DNA of 64,000 nt from Vandiemenella viatica (Eukaryota; Arthropoda; Insecta; Orthoptera; Morabidae). The stretch spans positions 13,276,924 to 13,340,923 of the forward strand of contig JARYHS010008074.1 in assembly GCA_031002005.1 (NCBI GenBank), in the 5' to 3' direction. The translations under genes were made by a program, and so were the position numbers. Below are positions 22,091-34,111 of this stretch, in pieces. Each line of letters opens with the position of its first letter. The first letter of the stretch is position 1. The notes beneath the pieces are model-generated. The model was not told where the DNA came from. It saw only the letters and a list, made by a program, of their open reading frames with translations, and ran no database searches.

Positions 22091-22136
22091 TTAACATACA
22101 GAATACTTAATTACGCAGTCTTTCTCGGCGTTGAGA

Positions 22137-22280
22137 ATATAAATAATGTTCTCCGGTGACTAGCCGAGTTATAGGAGTATTATAATATTGTGTCACTAGC
22201 CGAGTTATAGGGGTGTTATAATATTGTGTAATTATAACACTCCTATAACTCGGCTAGTCATCTGAGAACATTATTTATAT
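22137..22280. repeat. Foldback element with ~50-base arms
   Basis: The segment 22137-22186 is complementary to 22231-22280 with about four mismatches, so a single strand folds into a long hairpin. The 44-base loop holds a second, slightly different copy of the motif CTAGCCGAGTTATAGG. A direct repeat, ATACAGAATA, lies at 22096-22105 and 22279-22288 and could be a target duplication, though it is not symmetric with the arms. It encodes nothing; a MITE or foldback transposon is likely. Confidence 0.75.
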
Positions 22281-22959
22281 ACAGAATATTCCTTAACTAA
22301 ATTCTCAGTGATACTGAGCCCAGTACCATTATTTTTAATACTTTCCTGTGTGTGCACTCCTCAGACAAATCTAATGAATCAGTTTAAGCAAAATTGCATG
22401 TAGGTTATATCTTATGTCATCAGTTTACATATAGGGAACTTTTGTTGGGATTAGTACTATATTTGATCCAAGATATGCTGACCAAAACTGTAAATTTTGG
22501 AATTTTTGTGGCTGCATAGATCAAGCAAATACCACCTATTTAAGTGAAACTTCACATAGCAATAACTTAAGTCATCATAATTATAGCTCACATTATGTTT
22601 CAATGTGTCATTGACATGATAAGAAATTTAAAAAAATGTAAAGCATAAATTTATTGTTGTGTAACAGAATATATTTAATGCTGCATGTTGCTAGCTTTCA
22701 CACAGTTGACACAATGCAACATGTGAGAAGTGTGGGTATAGTTGTAGTATACCTTTTGTTAATTATTTCTATTATACTCACAATTTTTACTAATTTTTTC
22801 ATTGATACTGAATTATTATATCATTCACATCCTTTCTTAATAAGTTATCACAGTGCATGGGGATTACTTTTGTTCTATTCTTAAAACCGATTTTATAGAT
22901 ATACATTGTTGGGCTGAAACATTATTACTACTGCTCATGATGACATTAAATGCTATCAC

Positions 22960-23830
22960 ATAATGATGAGGACATGTCATGCACTAAGAAAAGTATGTAA
23001 ATGGGTGCAGAGACACATGGGAAGTTATTTGATCAGTGACATGTAAGACAGTCGGTGAATCACTGACATAAGTGACTTTGGAAAAGGGCAGATTGTTGAG
23101 GCCTAGCAACTGGGAGTTAGCATCTCAAATATGGTGACGCTGGTCAGCTGTGTGCATGCTACTATAGAAAGTAACTATTGAAACTAGTTGAAAGTTTGTG
23201 AAACCATGAAAAGGCTACTCGGTGGTTGACGTCCATACCTCATCATAGAATGATAAGATTGGAGCCTCACCCACACTCTATAACAATATAGAGGACAATT
23301 GTTGCAAATCTGATGGAATAGTTCAATGCTACTGCAGACACAAATGTTTCAGAGTGGACCAGTCAGCACACATTGTTGAACATGAGGCACCACAGCTGAT
23401 TCCCCCCCCCCCCTCCCCCATGTTAATCCAATGATACTGTCAATTATGATTGCAGTGGTCACAAAATCATCAAGATTGAGCAATGGATCAATATAAACAT
23501 GTTGCCTGGTTGGATAAATCATGTCTCCACCATCCAAGTGAATGGCTGCTTGAAACATGTACCTTTCCACATATGCAGGCCAGTGGAGACAATATCAGGT
23601 TATAGTGGACTGATTTCCGTGGGACCTGTTGTAGTGATCAAAGATTCCATAAAAGAAGTGGATTACATGAAAATTATTTCAGACTGTCTTCCATGACAGC
23701 TGTGGCATCTTCTAGCATGATAACTGTCTGTTTCACAAGGCCTACCAAGGACTCATCGAGTCCATGTGATGCTGCATTGTAAGCATGTGGTCACAATGTT
23801 TTGGCTCGTTATTTTATATTTATGATGCTG
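22960..23830 (+). pseudogene. Decayed Tc1-like transposase, second remnant
   Basis: Piecewise translation shows SGLISVGPVVVIKDSIKEVD at about 23600 (a GPLVVLEG-type block), a following DYMKIISDCLP, then FHDSCGI..HDNCLFHKAYQ near 23700-23740, which corresponds to the FQQDNAPCHKA catalytic region. Upstream text near 23080-23220 looks like the N-terminal helix-turn-helix. A C run at 23402 and many stops disrupt it. Ends were not located. Assignment to Tc1 rests on the central blocks. Confidence 0.5.
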
Positions 23831-24037
23831 ATTCATCACAAAATTAGTGGCAAATTGTGGTAAATTAAGTGGAAGAAAAAATGGCCAATTCCTTTTCTTG
23901 TACTTGTGGTCAAAATCATGGGTACTTCTAGTCAAGTCAGTAAATAAAATCATGATAATTTAGCTATGAAGATCATTCTACCTACAATTTTATTTATGGT
24001 TTTGCCAACATCCATGAAATCTTAATGTCAATTTCAG

Positions 24038-24167
24038 GTTTCCTGGAGCTGATCAATAATATTTTAATGATTGGCATTGTCCCAACACTTTTTACGGATG
24101 ATGACAAAGAGCAGATTGTAGGGCAGTGCCGCAATGCTGCCAAAAATGAAGGCTATGGAATCACGAA
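24038..24167 (+). CDS. Dnah10: Dynein heavy chain exon 4: AAA4
   Basis: After the acceptor aatttcag it completes the Gly codon and encodes FLELINNILMIGIVPTLF, then TDDDKEQIVGQCRNAAKNEGYGITK. The FLE-INN-L-G-VP-LF pattern directly follows Walker B in AAA4 of axonemal dyneins. It enters in phase 1, leaves in phase 2, and the donor is cgaa|gtaagt. It lies at the end of a 12.4 kb intron that holds the mariner/LINE B1 nest, LINE E, the first Helitron and the foldback. Confidence 0.88.
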
Positions 24168-25059
24168 GTAAGTCTCTCAACTTTTGTTTGTCCTATTCAT
24201 TCATTTACATAAAGTTGTTGTGTTTACATTCTATTGCTTTCATAGACAAGCTTTTTAAAAAACAGCATAATACAGACGTGCTAAACAAAGTTGTAAGTTT
24301 CTTTAATACCATTCAAATCATTTGCTTTTATCTTCAGTTGAATGTTTAATACAATGATATACAGATCATTTTATTATTATTATGATTAATATTAATTTAA
24401 TTGCAATTTTTGTTACTTCTTCATCACATATTTTTCAACCCAACATTACTAAATCACTTTATTTACCATTAATGAATGCAAAATTCAAACAAACTTCTTT
24501 ACAATTAGAACAAAATTATAATTGTATGTGCAGGTAAATGAATGAGACAAAAAGTTAGTCTGCAACAAACAATTCTTGTTATTTGTATTTGGCTAGACCA
24601 AGAAGAATGGATACTTATCACATATATTTTTCAAATCGAGTAACTGATAAGTAAACCATTTCACTGTATAAGCACGTTTAGTAAAATTATTAAAGAATGA
24701 AGAAAATTTATCACAAATGTTTATGCGAGAAATCATATTGGTGTTTGCAAATTTTTATTCTTTAAACAACAGAAAAAATCTGCTGTGGTAGTATCATTAA
24801 TCTTTTTATATTGATGTTTGTTTGTTGATATATTGTTCTTGGAACCTATTTCTAAGATCAAAGGGAGTGATAAAAGAATCATGTGTCTGTCAGGACATGG
24901 ATTCTAGAATAATGAAAAGTTCTCATGAAAATATCAATACATGTCCCTTCATTTACATTCCCTGGAAATGTAGTACCATGTTTAAGAAGAGTGTTTTAAG
25001 CCAAAGCTAGTAAAGATGCTGCACAATGCATCTAGATTTGAGCCTCCTATATTGAAGTC
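24168..25059. other. Intron 4 start without recognised features
   Basis: AT-rich intron directly after dynein exon 4, up to the first recognisable base of LINE A2. Nothing was identified. Confidence 0.45.
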
Positions 25060-25179
25060 AACATTTAGGTCAGCACATACTATTATAAGTATGGAGCATC
25101 CTAGATGAGGAGTGACAGTGCGTCGAAGATTCACCGGAGGATAGTGATGTAGAACCAGCATGTGAGGGTTATCAGGTAT

Positions 25180-25924
25180 CTGTAGCGGGGAACGTCTGGC
25201 ACCGTGTGGATCAGAGAAAGGCATCAAAATTCCAAAATAACCAACGGGAAAGTGATATCTTGCCACTAAGTAATGCATTTTCAGTTTTGCAGGAGGTTGA
25301 AGATTTCGTGCAAATGACCCAGAAGAACAGCAGGGAGGATTTGTTTGCAGACTGCAAGTGATGCCAGGAAAAAGTTTACTTATCACTGGCAGCTCCAATG
25401 TCCAGCATCTGGAGAAACCCCTATGAGACCTAGATGAGAAGAATGGTGCAGACCCTCATACTAACATTCATTCTGTTTGTCTTCCAGGAGCAACCGTGCC
25501 ATGTGTTATGGAGGCAATTCCAAAAGCGATTTGAGAATTGAACTGCCATCAGTTAAGAATAGCTACGCATGTCGGTACTTATGACTCGTTTCACGTTTCT
25601 GTTGCAGATATAGTTAAATCTGTGGACAAGTTGGGGCACAAGGCGTATGAATCAGCTCGGGAAATTTCGGTATTGTTGCAGTTTTCCATTTGTAGTATCA
25701 TGCCATGCATCGATTGTGGGGAAGCTGTATGGTGGAAGATTTATAATTTCAATTGTAGTTTGCAGGAGCTGTGTCGCAGAAACAACTGGGGCTTCGTCGA
25801 CCTTCAACCAATGATAGCAGACAGCTGGGATGCATTTGACAGGTTGGGTGTCTTCTACACACTGAGAATGGGTAGCAAGGTGGTAGCAAAAGTATGGAAC
25901 CATCTTGATATGAATTGTTTTTAA
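25180..25924 (+). pseudogene. LINE A2 ORF1 with SGNH-hydrolase (esterase) domain, broken
   Basis: The upstream part reads QNNQRESDILPLSNAFSVLQ (near 25230), like the PL-NRFxVL segment of CR1 ORF1. After a stop near 25361 comes an SGNH-type domain: LLITGSSNVQHLEKPL, DLDEKNGADPHTNIHSV, CLPGATVPCVMEAIPKAI, then ATHVGTYDSFHVS (usually HVGTND), SSI-type SICSIMPCID and EAVWWKIYNFNCSLQELCRR. FVDLQPMIADSWDAF and the final block GVFYTLRMGSKVVAKV, in place of DGLHLN-RG, close it. The last open frame is 25538-25924. ORF1 esterase domains are known in CR1-type LINEs and are thought to act with RNA or membranes. Here the catalytic Ser and His blocks are altered. Confidence 0.72.
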
Positions 25925-26090
25925 GGAACACCGTGAGGCCTGAGGATCTCTCAGTTCAACGAGGAGGAAGCGTCAATAACCTAGACCCTGGTTCTGGTAG
26001 TGACAGCACGAATAAATCGAATTTTACATCTCAAATACATCACCTGTTTCCCTTTGGAATACAAATAGTAAAAATGCAAATTTAGGCTCC

Positions 26091-27163
26091 ATGGATACTG
26101 ATACTAAGCAGCTATGGATAATGGTCATAAATTGTTGGAGTATTAGAGGGAAAGTAGCCAATTTCCACGCTGCAATTGCGACTAATGATGTAAATATAAT
26201 ACTAGGAATGGAGAGCTGGTTGACACCAGAGGTAGAATCTAGCGAAGTATTTGCTCCTCAATTCAATGTTTTCAGAAAGACAGAACTACCTCGATTGGCG
26301 GAGGTGTGTTTGTGGCTGTTAATTAAACCATCAATTGCTCTGTTGTAATTGAAACAGAAAATTTTTGCGAGTTAATATGAGTGAAGCTAAAAATTGGCAG
26401 AAATTTAAAGTTCATAATAGGGTCATTTTACCAACCTCCAGATTCTGGATTAGATAACACGGAGTGTTTTAGTCAGTCACTTAATAGTAATTCTCAAAAA
26501 TTTCAGGGACATATATTGATCATGGGAGACAATTTTAATATACCCTCGGTTAGCTGGGACACATATACGTTCAAGTCAGGCGGAAGAGACTGGTTACTAA
26601 CCGAAATGTTCCTAGAATCATTCGTGGAAAATTCTCTTGAACAGATGGTCAAAGAGCCAACGCGGAGCAACAAATATTCCTCATCCATTTTGGATCTTTT
26701 TCTTACAAGCAATCCGGATACAGTTTGTATGGAAGACGGTATAAGTGATCACAAGGCAATGGTGATAACTTTAAAATCTAGTCTGAATTTGAAGCATGAC
26801 AAAGACAAACTCGTATATTGCTTTGATAAGGCAAACGATGAGTGTAAGGTCGATCATTTGGCGAAAAGTTTTGAAACGTACATGCTAAATTCAGATGTTG
26901 AGGAACTTTGGTTTAATTTGAAAGAAATAATATATACTGGTTTAAGTCAGTTTGTTTGTAAGAAGTTTATTAAGGTTAGTAAGAACTTCCCATGGTTCAA
27001 CAGGGAAGTGAAACATTTGTTGAGGAAGCAAGATGTTTACATGCCACGGCGAAGAAGTCGGGGGGACTCATCTAATCGTGCTAAATTAGTCCAGTTGCGG
27101 GCAGAAGTGCGTAAGGTAATGCATGATGCGCTTAAAGATTTCCAAGCCAGGAATTTATCTTAA
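26091..27163 (+). pseudogene. LINE A2 apurinic-type endonuclease, broken
   Basis: The domain starts with LWIMVINCWSIRGKVANF at about 26115. ILGMESWLTPEV contains the catalytic Glu, and a frame change follows near 26300. The second open frame (26381-27163) continues with FIIGSFYQPPDSG, ILIMGDNFNIPSVSW (usually GDFN), SILDLFLTSN and the catalytic ISDHKAMV. It then passes into the linker whose last part (DSSNRAKLVQLRAEVRK) matches the start of A1. The endonuclease would nick the target DNA during insertion. It ends at a TAA at 27161. Confidence 0.75.
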
Positions 27164-28832
27164 ATCTGATTACTAATCCAAAAAAGGTCTGGTCATATGT
27201 CAAAGTAATGAGATGCTCTCATAAGGTTATGCCGTCACTGCTTAAGGAAAATGGGGAATTATCATAAACTAGCGTAGAGAAAGCGGAAATTTTGAATATC
27301 GTATTTAAAAAAACTTTCACGACAGAAAACTCAGAGGAAATTCCGATATTTAACAATCGTACCAACAAAATTATGAATGATCTCGTTCTTGATGTCGAGT
27401 GAATAACTAAACTGCTTTTGAATATAAAAACCAATAAGGTTCCCAGACGAGAGGGTATTCGTACAAGATTCTACTCTAGATATGTGAAGTAAATTGAGCC
27501 GTATTTGATGAAAATATCTACTGCCTCCTTGGATCAAGGAAAAATACCAGCCAAATGGAAGACCGCCATCGTGATTCCAGTGTTTAAAAATGGGAATGTT
27601 AATGATCCTCAAAATTATAGGCCGATCTGGTTAACTTCAGTATTGAGCAGGGTTTTAGAACACATCATCTATTCAAATGTCATGCAGTTTTCGGAAGAAG
27701 CTTTTAAACGCAAATCAACATGGATTCTGAAAAAGCCGATACTGCGAAACACAATTTGCACTTTTAATTCACAACTTGTGCCATATAATAGATGAGCAAT
27801 CCCAGGTTAATTTAGTTCTATTAGACTTTAAAAAGACTTCCAACACTATGCCTCACACTAGATTACGTAGGTAACTTTGTGGTTACAGAAAATCTAGACA
27901 AATATGCGACTGGGTTGCAGACTTTCTGTAGGGCAGAACACAGTGTGTAGTTCTCGATGGTGAGCATTCATCACTTACCGAAGTGAGATCTGGGGTTCCC
28001 CAGGGAAGCGTGATAGGGCCTCTGTTGTTTCTCATATACATTAATGATTTGTGCGACATAATAAGGGGAATGAAAAGATTATTTGGTGATGATACTATTA
28101 TTTACTGTGAAATCACAACCCAGGACGATTGCGCTTTGTTACAAGACGATGTTATGAAAATAATTGTGTGGTGTAAAACCTGGCAGTTGAGGTAAACGCT
28201 TAAAAGTGCCAAGTCATACTTGTAAGTAAAAAGGTGACACCAATTATCTCTGAATATACAATAAATGGTACTGTCTTTAGAATGGTAGATTCCGCTAAAT
28301 ACCTAGGGGCAATAATTCGTAATAATTTGTCTTGGAATGAGCGTATTGAGAATGTAATTTGGAAAGCAAATCGTATGCTCCGATTTCTAAGTCATAATTT
28401 AAAAAAATGAACTCCGGAAGTTAATCGATTGCATACAAGTCACTAGTGCGTCCTTACTTGGAATATTGTTGTTCTGTATGGGGTTACCATCAAAAGGAGT
28501 TAATGGAGGAATTAGAGGGGGTCCAAAGAAGAGCCACCCAAATGCTGGCAAGTATATATAGTTGGAGGGAAAGCGTAAGCGCAATGTTGAAGGAGTTAGG
28601 TTGGGAAGACCCGGAACACCGAAGGCGTTGCTCTCGACAGAAGCTAATTGAAATATTCTCAACTGACATATTTCGGAATGACAGCAAACAAGTATTGCTA
28701 CCAGCAACATTCATATCTCAAAATGATCGCAAAAATAAGATAAGGGAAATCAGGGTCAGAACTGATTCATTTTTATACTCATTTTTTCAATGAGCGATTG
28801 GGGAATGGAATAGAAAGGATTTACTGGGCGAG
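27164..28832 (+). pseudogene. LINE A2 reverse transcriptase, many stops
   Basis: Collinear with A1: GKIPAKWKTAIVIPVFKNG at about 27540, NYRPIWLTSVLSRVLEHI, then LLDFKKTSNTMPH at about 27825, RSGVPQGSVIGPLLF at 27985 and LFGDDTIIY at 28080, where the usual FADD has become FGDD. The C-terminal frame from 28446 gives RPYLEYCCSVWG and the LGWEDPEHRRR block. Stops lie near 27265, 27400, 27490, 27790 and 28195. It cannot make enzyme. Confidence 0.8.
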
Positions 28833-29066
28833 TAAACTTAAAATCCGATAGGAGTAGCTTTTGATAAAGCACTCCGGCCATCCTGATCTGGGTTTCCATG
28901 GTTTTCCCGGATCACTCCAGGCGAATGCTTGGATGGTTCCTCACAATAGCTAATGGGCACCTCCTACCATATCCCTTATATCCCTTCCAAACCATTACCC
29001 TTCCATATAGGTGCATTGCACCCTCCACAACACACCTTTAGAGTAATTATAATAATAGTAATAGCA

Positions 29067-29565
29067 AGTTTGAGAACTAAATATGGTAAAATCAACAGGG
29101 TCCCATACTTTAAATACCGCTGTGAATTCCTCAAACTGACAGGCCTTGACAAAATCTCACAGCAAAATCACCTCCAAAAAGTAAAAAAAGTGTTAGGATT
29201 AGTGCAAAATCTTTACAACAAACAATCCATGTCAAGACAGAACAAAATTCAGCACTACAACATAGTCATAAAACCAACAGTCCTCTATGCAAGTGAAATG
29301 TTAACACTTAACAGAAAACATGACCTTGAAGAAATAAAAAAGTAGAGAGAAAAATCATTAGAAACATTCTAGGAGCAAGACTCACTAAAGATGGTTACAG
29401 ACTACAATCAATCAAAACAACAGAAAAGTTTTCAAACATCGAAATTGACATGAAGAAAAGGCGAATCAAATTCTTTGATTACCTTAAGAGACTACCAGAA
29501 AATCTGTTGACAAAAAAGATAATAAATTATGTAACTTCACTTAAAAATCCAACACCTTAGCTGAA
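29067..29565 (+). mobile_element. LINE F, C-terminal RT fragment of another family
   Basis: Translation gives YGKINRVPYFKYRCEFLKLT, then KIQHYNIVIKPTVLYASEML and TLNRKHDLEEIKK, and after a stop ERKIIRNILGARLTKDGY and MKKRRIKFFDYLKRLPENLL. The KPTxLYxSExxTL pattern and the RRIKFF-HL-R block are typical of non-LTR RT C-termini, but not of families A, B or RTE here. Both ends are abrupt: LINE A2's tail precedes and LINE B2 follows. Confidence 0.6.
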
Positions 29566-31985
29566 TGAATTCATACTCAGATTTCAGAGGTGAGAATAGA
29601 ATGGTCATTATTGGTGGGGATTTAAATTTTCCAGGTGTAAACTGGGAAGGAAATAAGATTAATAACACTCGGGAACAAAGATTTGCAAATACTTTAAAAA
29701 GGGAAGGAGGATTTACACAAGTGGTAGAGCAAAACACTAGCTGACAAAATATTTTGGATATATTCCTAATAAAGCCCGATAATAACCTTGTGAGGTGTCA
29801 TGTAACGGAAGGAATAAATTATCATGACGCAGTTCTGATGGATATTAGAGGATTCAGTGATCCAGCAGCCAAAACTGAAGGGGGAAATAGGTACAATTAC
29901 TAAAAGGCACAGATTTCAAATTTGAAGAGATATTTCAGAGAATTTTTCATCTAATGGAAGGAAGGCACAAGTACAGTAGAGTCAAGGTTGCAAGAGTTCA
30001 AGGAGATAATAAGAAAGGGGGAAGAAAAATGTATTCCAAAGCAGAAAATAAAGAGAAGTAGCAAACCTGTGTATTATAAGGAGGTTAAAGATGTTGGTAC
30101 AAAGAGAACATAACTGAGTTAAGAGACAGCAGGGTAGTAGGGAATATTTGAAACAACTAAACAAGGACTTAATAACAGCAAAGAAAGTGGCTAAAGATGG
30201 GGTTATGAAGAGTATTGTCAGTGGAGGAGGACCACTGACTGATGCACCTAGAAATTTCTATGGCTATATCAGGAAACTGAGGGGGGGGGGGGGGGAGGTG
30301 TAAGGACGCTTATAGATAAGGATGGAGAAGCAGTTACTGAGGATTTGAAAAAGGCAGAGATTTTAAGTAACTGGTTTAGTGAGTGCATTAGGGACAATAA
30401 ATCAGAAACGGGAAGGTCTAATTCAGAGAACGAGCTTAACAATACAATTAGAAATGAAGATACTAAAAAATTTGAAATTCTTCCTGAAGAAATCATGAAG
30501 GAAATAAGTAAGCTGAAAAAACATAAGGGTTCTGGTGCAGATAATATTACTACAGATATCTTAAAGGTAGCCAGATGTGACATTGTACCTTATCTTGAAA
30601 TATTATTTAAATTGAGTCTAGACACTTGCTGCTTACCACAGGACTGGAAAAGTGCGAGAGTAGTACCGGTACATAAAGGAGGGGTGAGAAATAGAGTCGA
30701 AAATTACAGGCCAATCAGTTTGAATTCAGTGGTAGGTAAATTAATGGAAAGATTGATATGCAACCACATCAGAAATGTATGTGAGGAACGTAAGTGGTTT
30801 TCAAGTTGGCAACATGGGCTCAGGCAAGGATATTCATGCGAATCTCCGTTGGTGGGGTGTATGCAAGATATTTAAGATGAAATTGACAAGGGAGGCCAAA
30901 CTGATAGTGTAGCACTAGATCTTTCAAAGGCGTTTGACAGAGTAAGTCACAAAATGGTGGTAAATAAGGTAAATACTATTAGAGTGGATGAGAAAGTGAT
31001 TTGCTGGGTTGAAGAATTTTTAAAAGGTAGTAAACAGAAAGTTAGGGTAGGAAATGCGGTATCACAGGAAGTGAAAGTAAAAATGGGAGTGCCACAGGGT
31101 AGCGTATTGGGACCATTGCTATTCATTACTCTAATGAATAATTGTGTTGATTGTTTACTATCTGAAATTAGATTGTTTGCAGATGACATAATGCTGTATA
31201 AAAGAATCAAAACAATAGAGGACTGTAAACAGTTACAGGGTGATCAGGACAGGATATCTAGTTGGGTTGGTAAACATGGGATGAAGATAAATGCAAAGAA
31301 GAGTCAGCTAATTAAATATACTAATAAAAAACAAAAGGTTAATTATTAATATAAGGCAGGGAAAGAATTGCTTGCTGAAGACTTGAAATGTAAATATGTT
31401 GGCATTACACTTGATAACAAACTTAACTGGGCAGGACTTATTGGACAGGTGGTAGGAAAAGGTTTCAAAATTCTGCACTTGTTGGAGAGAGTGATGGGGA
31501 GATGCACAAGAGAAGTAAAGGAATTGGGTTACAAAACTTTGGTCAGACCATTGCTCGAATATGGTAGTGTAGTATGGGACCCACATTTTGTCTATCAAAT
31601 ACAGGAGTTGGAGAAGGTGCAAAGAAGAGCTGCTAGATTTGTTTCTGGAAATTATCACAGAATGCAATCAGCGACGGACGTGATAAAGGAGCTGGAATGG
31701 GATTCATTGCAAGACAGGAGGAGGATGAGGAGGGTCATGGGAGTGTACAGGGCATATACTAGCGATGAGTCATGGAAAGATATTGCAGTAGTTATGAAAA
31801 GTAGTTCATGGAAGGGAAAAGATGACCATGACCACAGGCTGGAACTCGATTTCAGGCACAAGGGTGTGGGGAGATTTTATTTTTTAGGTAAGAGTGTCAG
31901 GGACTGGAATGAGTTACCAAGAGAAGTGATGAATAACTTACCGGAAACACTGAAAGAATTTAAAGGAAAAATTAGGGAAAACTCT
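29566..31985 (+). mobile_element. LINE family B copy B2, 5'-truncated, dead
   Basis: The element starts within the endonuclease (MVIIGGDLNFPGVNW near 29605; stop at 29742), continues through a linker with a run of 14 G at 30281, and carries nearly the whole RT. It ends in the C-terminal DWNELPREVMNNLPETLKEF at about 31960. The 3' UTR seen in B1 and B3 is not evident, so the 3' end is truncated or replaced. Homology to B3 begins at about 29566. Confidence 0.8.
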
Positions 31986-32114
31986 GACATACCTTATTGT
32001 AGAAACATTGTTCAAGTCGTTCAGTTTGTGAGTACTAACATGTTTTGTCACAGGTGGAGGGAAGTGGCTGGTATACATTACTTCCCTTTGGCCACTCATT
32101 CTGATGACATGTAG
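30345..32114 (+). pseudogene. LINE B2 reverse transcriptase, few breaks
   Basis: This non-LTR RT is in three open pieces in effectively one reading. The first, 30345-30875, has GSGADNITTDIL, DWKSARVVPVHKGG and NYRPISLNSVVGKLMERL. The second, 30954-31349, has MGVPQGSVLGPLLFI and the catalytic LFADDIMLY at about 31180. The third, 31368-32114, has YVGITLDNKLNW and EKVQRRAARFVSGNY. TAA or TAG codons near 30873 and 31347 separate them. The residues after about 31985 are not family B. Among the family B copies it is the best preserved. Confidence 0.78.
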
Positions 32115-33285
32115 GGTCGTGCAGGTATGTTAGTTGATATATGAGGTGCATTGTGGTGCGCTGTGGTGGATGTGTCAATTTTAGTAATTGGTAAGGCTTC
32201 CCTTGTCATTGGTTAGGAAGGATTGGGTAGCCTCATGGATACTGCACATTTTCCAGTGGGGTCTGTTGCATGGGAATGATCAGTATAGTGCTTTGGTAGA
32301 ATTACAAGGTGTGCATTCATGCACCAAGATATTCTTGAGGTTGGGTGGTCTGCTGAAACGTGTGTGTGGCAGTGGGTAGATTTTGTGAAGAGAGTCTGCA
32401 TTATGGGATAGGAATGTTGGAACGCATATGATGAAGGGTTAATTTAATGGACTGAAGACCAGGAAAGAACTGTGCGACGAAAGTGGGGCGGCAGTTGGTT
32501 TTAAGAGGTAAGCAATAATTGTGTGGAGGATGGGTTGTAGTACAAGAGTTTTGTTTTTGTACCAGGTCAGAGGGTAGCCATGGGATGTGACAACTTTGGA
32601 CAGGTTTTGGGTGTATCTCGAGGGAGATTCTTCATTGAAATGGATGCATCTTTTACGTATGTAGGGAGCGTTTGATGTGGGAGGGACGGCAACTATTGAA
32701 GTGATGGTATTGTTTTAGGTTTGATTTGAACAGAGATATGACATGCATTTGTTATTAAGTCTAGGGATATTCTTGTTGATGATTTTCATTATGGGCACTG
32801 ATAATAAAATATCATTATAAAAATATCATTATTTATCTGAACCTCACAAGATGTTTTGCTAAGATTTTGTTTAGGAATATTGTTGTTCCATAAGGCACAG
32901 GAATGGGTTTGCATGGGATGGTGCCACACAGTGACCTATCGCAATGCCGTATATTTAGTGGTAAACTTGAGTGTTGAAGGAGAAGTTTTTTAACAGAATG
33001 AGGTGTGCCAAGGATTTGAGGAACAATGTGTTTGGCAGGCTGCTGAGGAGTCACATTTCTAGCATTGATGCCCTGACAGTGAGGGATGTTAATGCTCAAG
33101 GAAGTGACATCTATGGAGACAAGGAAGCAATCTGGTGGTAGAGCATTGGGGACTGTGCAGGGAAGTTCAAGGAAGTGTGGAGTATCTTTTATGAATGAAG
33201 GGAGGTACTGTACAATTGGTGCTGGTCCACTAGAGACAAAATCAGTTCAATGGGCTCTCTATGGACCACAATTCGACATCACCCA
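32060..33285 (-). mobile_element. Penelope-like element fragment (RT part), reversed
   Basis: On the minus strand the conserved run of a Penelope-like RT is visible: VSSGPAPIVQYLPSFIKDTP near 33200, PPDCFLVSIDVTSL near 33130, and NIPHCQGINA, where related elements have LYTNIPH-EGI. Further on, near 32340, RPPNLKNILV and TPCNST match the RPxNLRDLLVxA..TxPCN segment that precedes the GIY-YIG domain. Stops and a deletion separate the two parts. No GIY-YIG domain is found on this strand nearby. Confidence 0.68.
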
Positions 33286-33420
33286 GGTAGGGATTGCAAT
33301 CCTGCAAAGCAGGATCCCACAATCCCTCGGGATCCCGCAAAAAATTAAGCAGATCCGAAATCCACAAAATCCGGCGGACACGTATGTCAGTCTGCGTATT
33401 TCAGGTGGTGCTATATCCAT
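33286..33420. repeat. Possible hAT-like terminal repeat piece
   Basis: The self-complementary TAGGGATTGCAATCC at 33287 is followed by GGATCCCAC, GGGATCCCGC and AAATCCGGCGG motifs. Such repeating GGATCCC/GATCCG text is seen at termini of some arthropod DNA transposons. No second end was found. Confidence 0.25.
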
Positions 33421-33514
33421 GATTTGGTATATTTTGCTGACAGGAGTTGGTTTCAGGCAACCTGTTACAATGTGACAAGTATAATTTAGTGCTATATCAA
33501 CCTGCCTAGCATAT

Positions 33515-33625
33515 GCAGAGTTTTGCCAAACTGGTGCTGATGATATTGTCTCATTAGCAGAACAGGCTGAGGATACCAAGAAGTTGGTGAATGTAATTAA
33601 CAAAATACTGAATTTTCTTTTCAGA
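33515..33625 (+). mobile_element. RTE/BovB-like LINE fragment (R4)
   Basis: About 110 bases encode GADDIVSLAEQAEDTKKLVN then VINKILNFL, matching FADDIVLLAERAEDIKKLLS of the RTE copy at 54196. It covers just the catalytic FADD region and its helix. It stands alone in the intron upstream of dynein exon 5. Confidence 0.65.
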
Positions 33626-33825
33626 GATATTGTATACCTGTGTGGCTCCTAAAATCACAGCTTTTAAAAGTAAAATTTTACTTACTGAAATTTTCTATGC
33701 TAATGCAAGATAAAAGCAGTGGCTGATTTTTTTAAAAAAATACAGATGTAAATTTCAATACACATATTTATAATTAAAGTTTGTTTGTTCAGAAAAATCT
33801 TTTGTTGAAATTATCACATTTCTAG

Positions 33826-34021
33826 GGAACAGGTGTGGAGTTACTTCTGTTCTGTATGCTCAGACAATTTGCATGTGGCATTATCAATGTCACCTTCAGG
33901 TGACATATTACGCAATCGATGCCGCAGCTTTCCAGGCCTTGTTAACAATACTTGTATTGATTGGATTTTTCCCTGGCCTCAGCAGGCACTTGTTGCAGTC
34001 GCCAGTGTCTTCCTGATGGAG
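33826..34021 (+). CDS. Dnah10: Dynein heavy chain exon 5: AAA4, sensor region
   Basis: Following the acceptor tttctag the frame reads K-EQVWSYFCSVCSDNLHVAL, SMSPSGDILRNRCRSFPGLV, NNTCIDWIFPWPQQAL and VAVASVFLME. The NLH-V-L-MSP-GD-LR-RCR-FPGLVN block is a hallmark of dynein AAA4 after the sensor I strand. It enters in phase 2, exits in phase 0, and its donor is ggag|gtaaat. An ATG-started reading at 33833 is a shadow of a different frame start and loses the true EQV start. The second Helitron copy begins 90 bp downstream. Confidence 0.9.
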
Positions 34022-34111
34022 GTAAATTAATCATATGCATTTAAATTTTTATGTGCCTAGGTTTTTTTAATTTTACCACAATTGACATAAATGAGTTGTT
34101 GTATAGTAATA

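Larger units (their letters stand above)
25060..29066 (+). mobile_element. LINE family A copy A2 (CR1/L2-like), nearly full length, dead
   Basis: This is the longest family A copy: ORF1 remains (about 25180-25924), endonuclease (26091 to about 27000), RT (27030-28832) and a 3' UTR ending in a TAA-type tail at about 29066. The order ORF1-EN-RT-3'UTR, an esterase-like ORF1 and a short-repeat tail are typical of the CR1/L2 group. The RT part is nearly collinear with A1 but has more than ten stops or frame changes. The 5' limit is approximate because there is no second copy of the leader to compare. Confidence 0.82.

Noticed and set aside
24168..25059. Extra dynein exon in this interval
   Set aside because: Exons 4 and 5 join in phase (2 to 2) with continuous family sequence, so none is needed.
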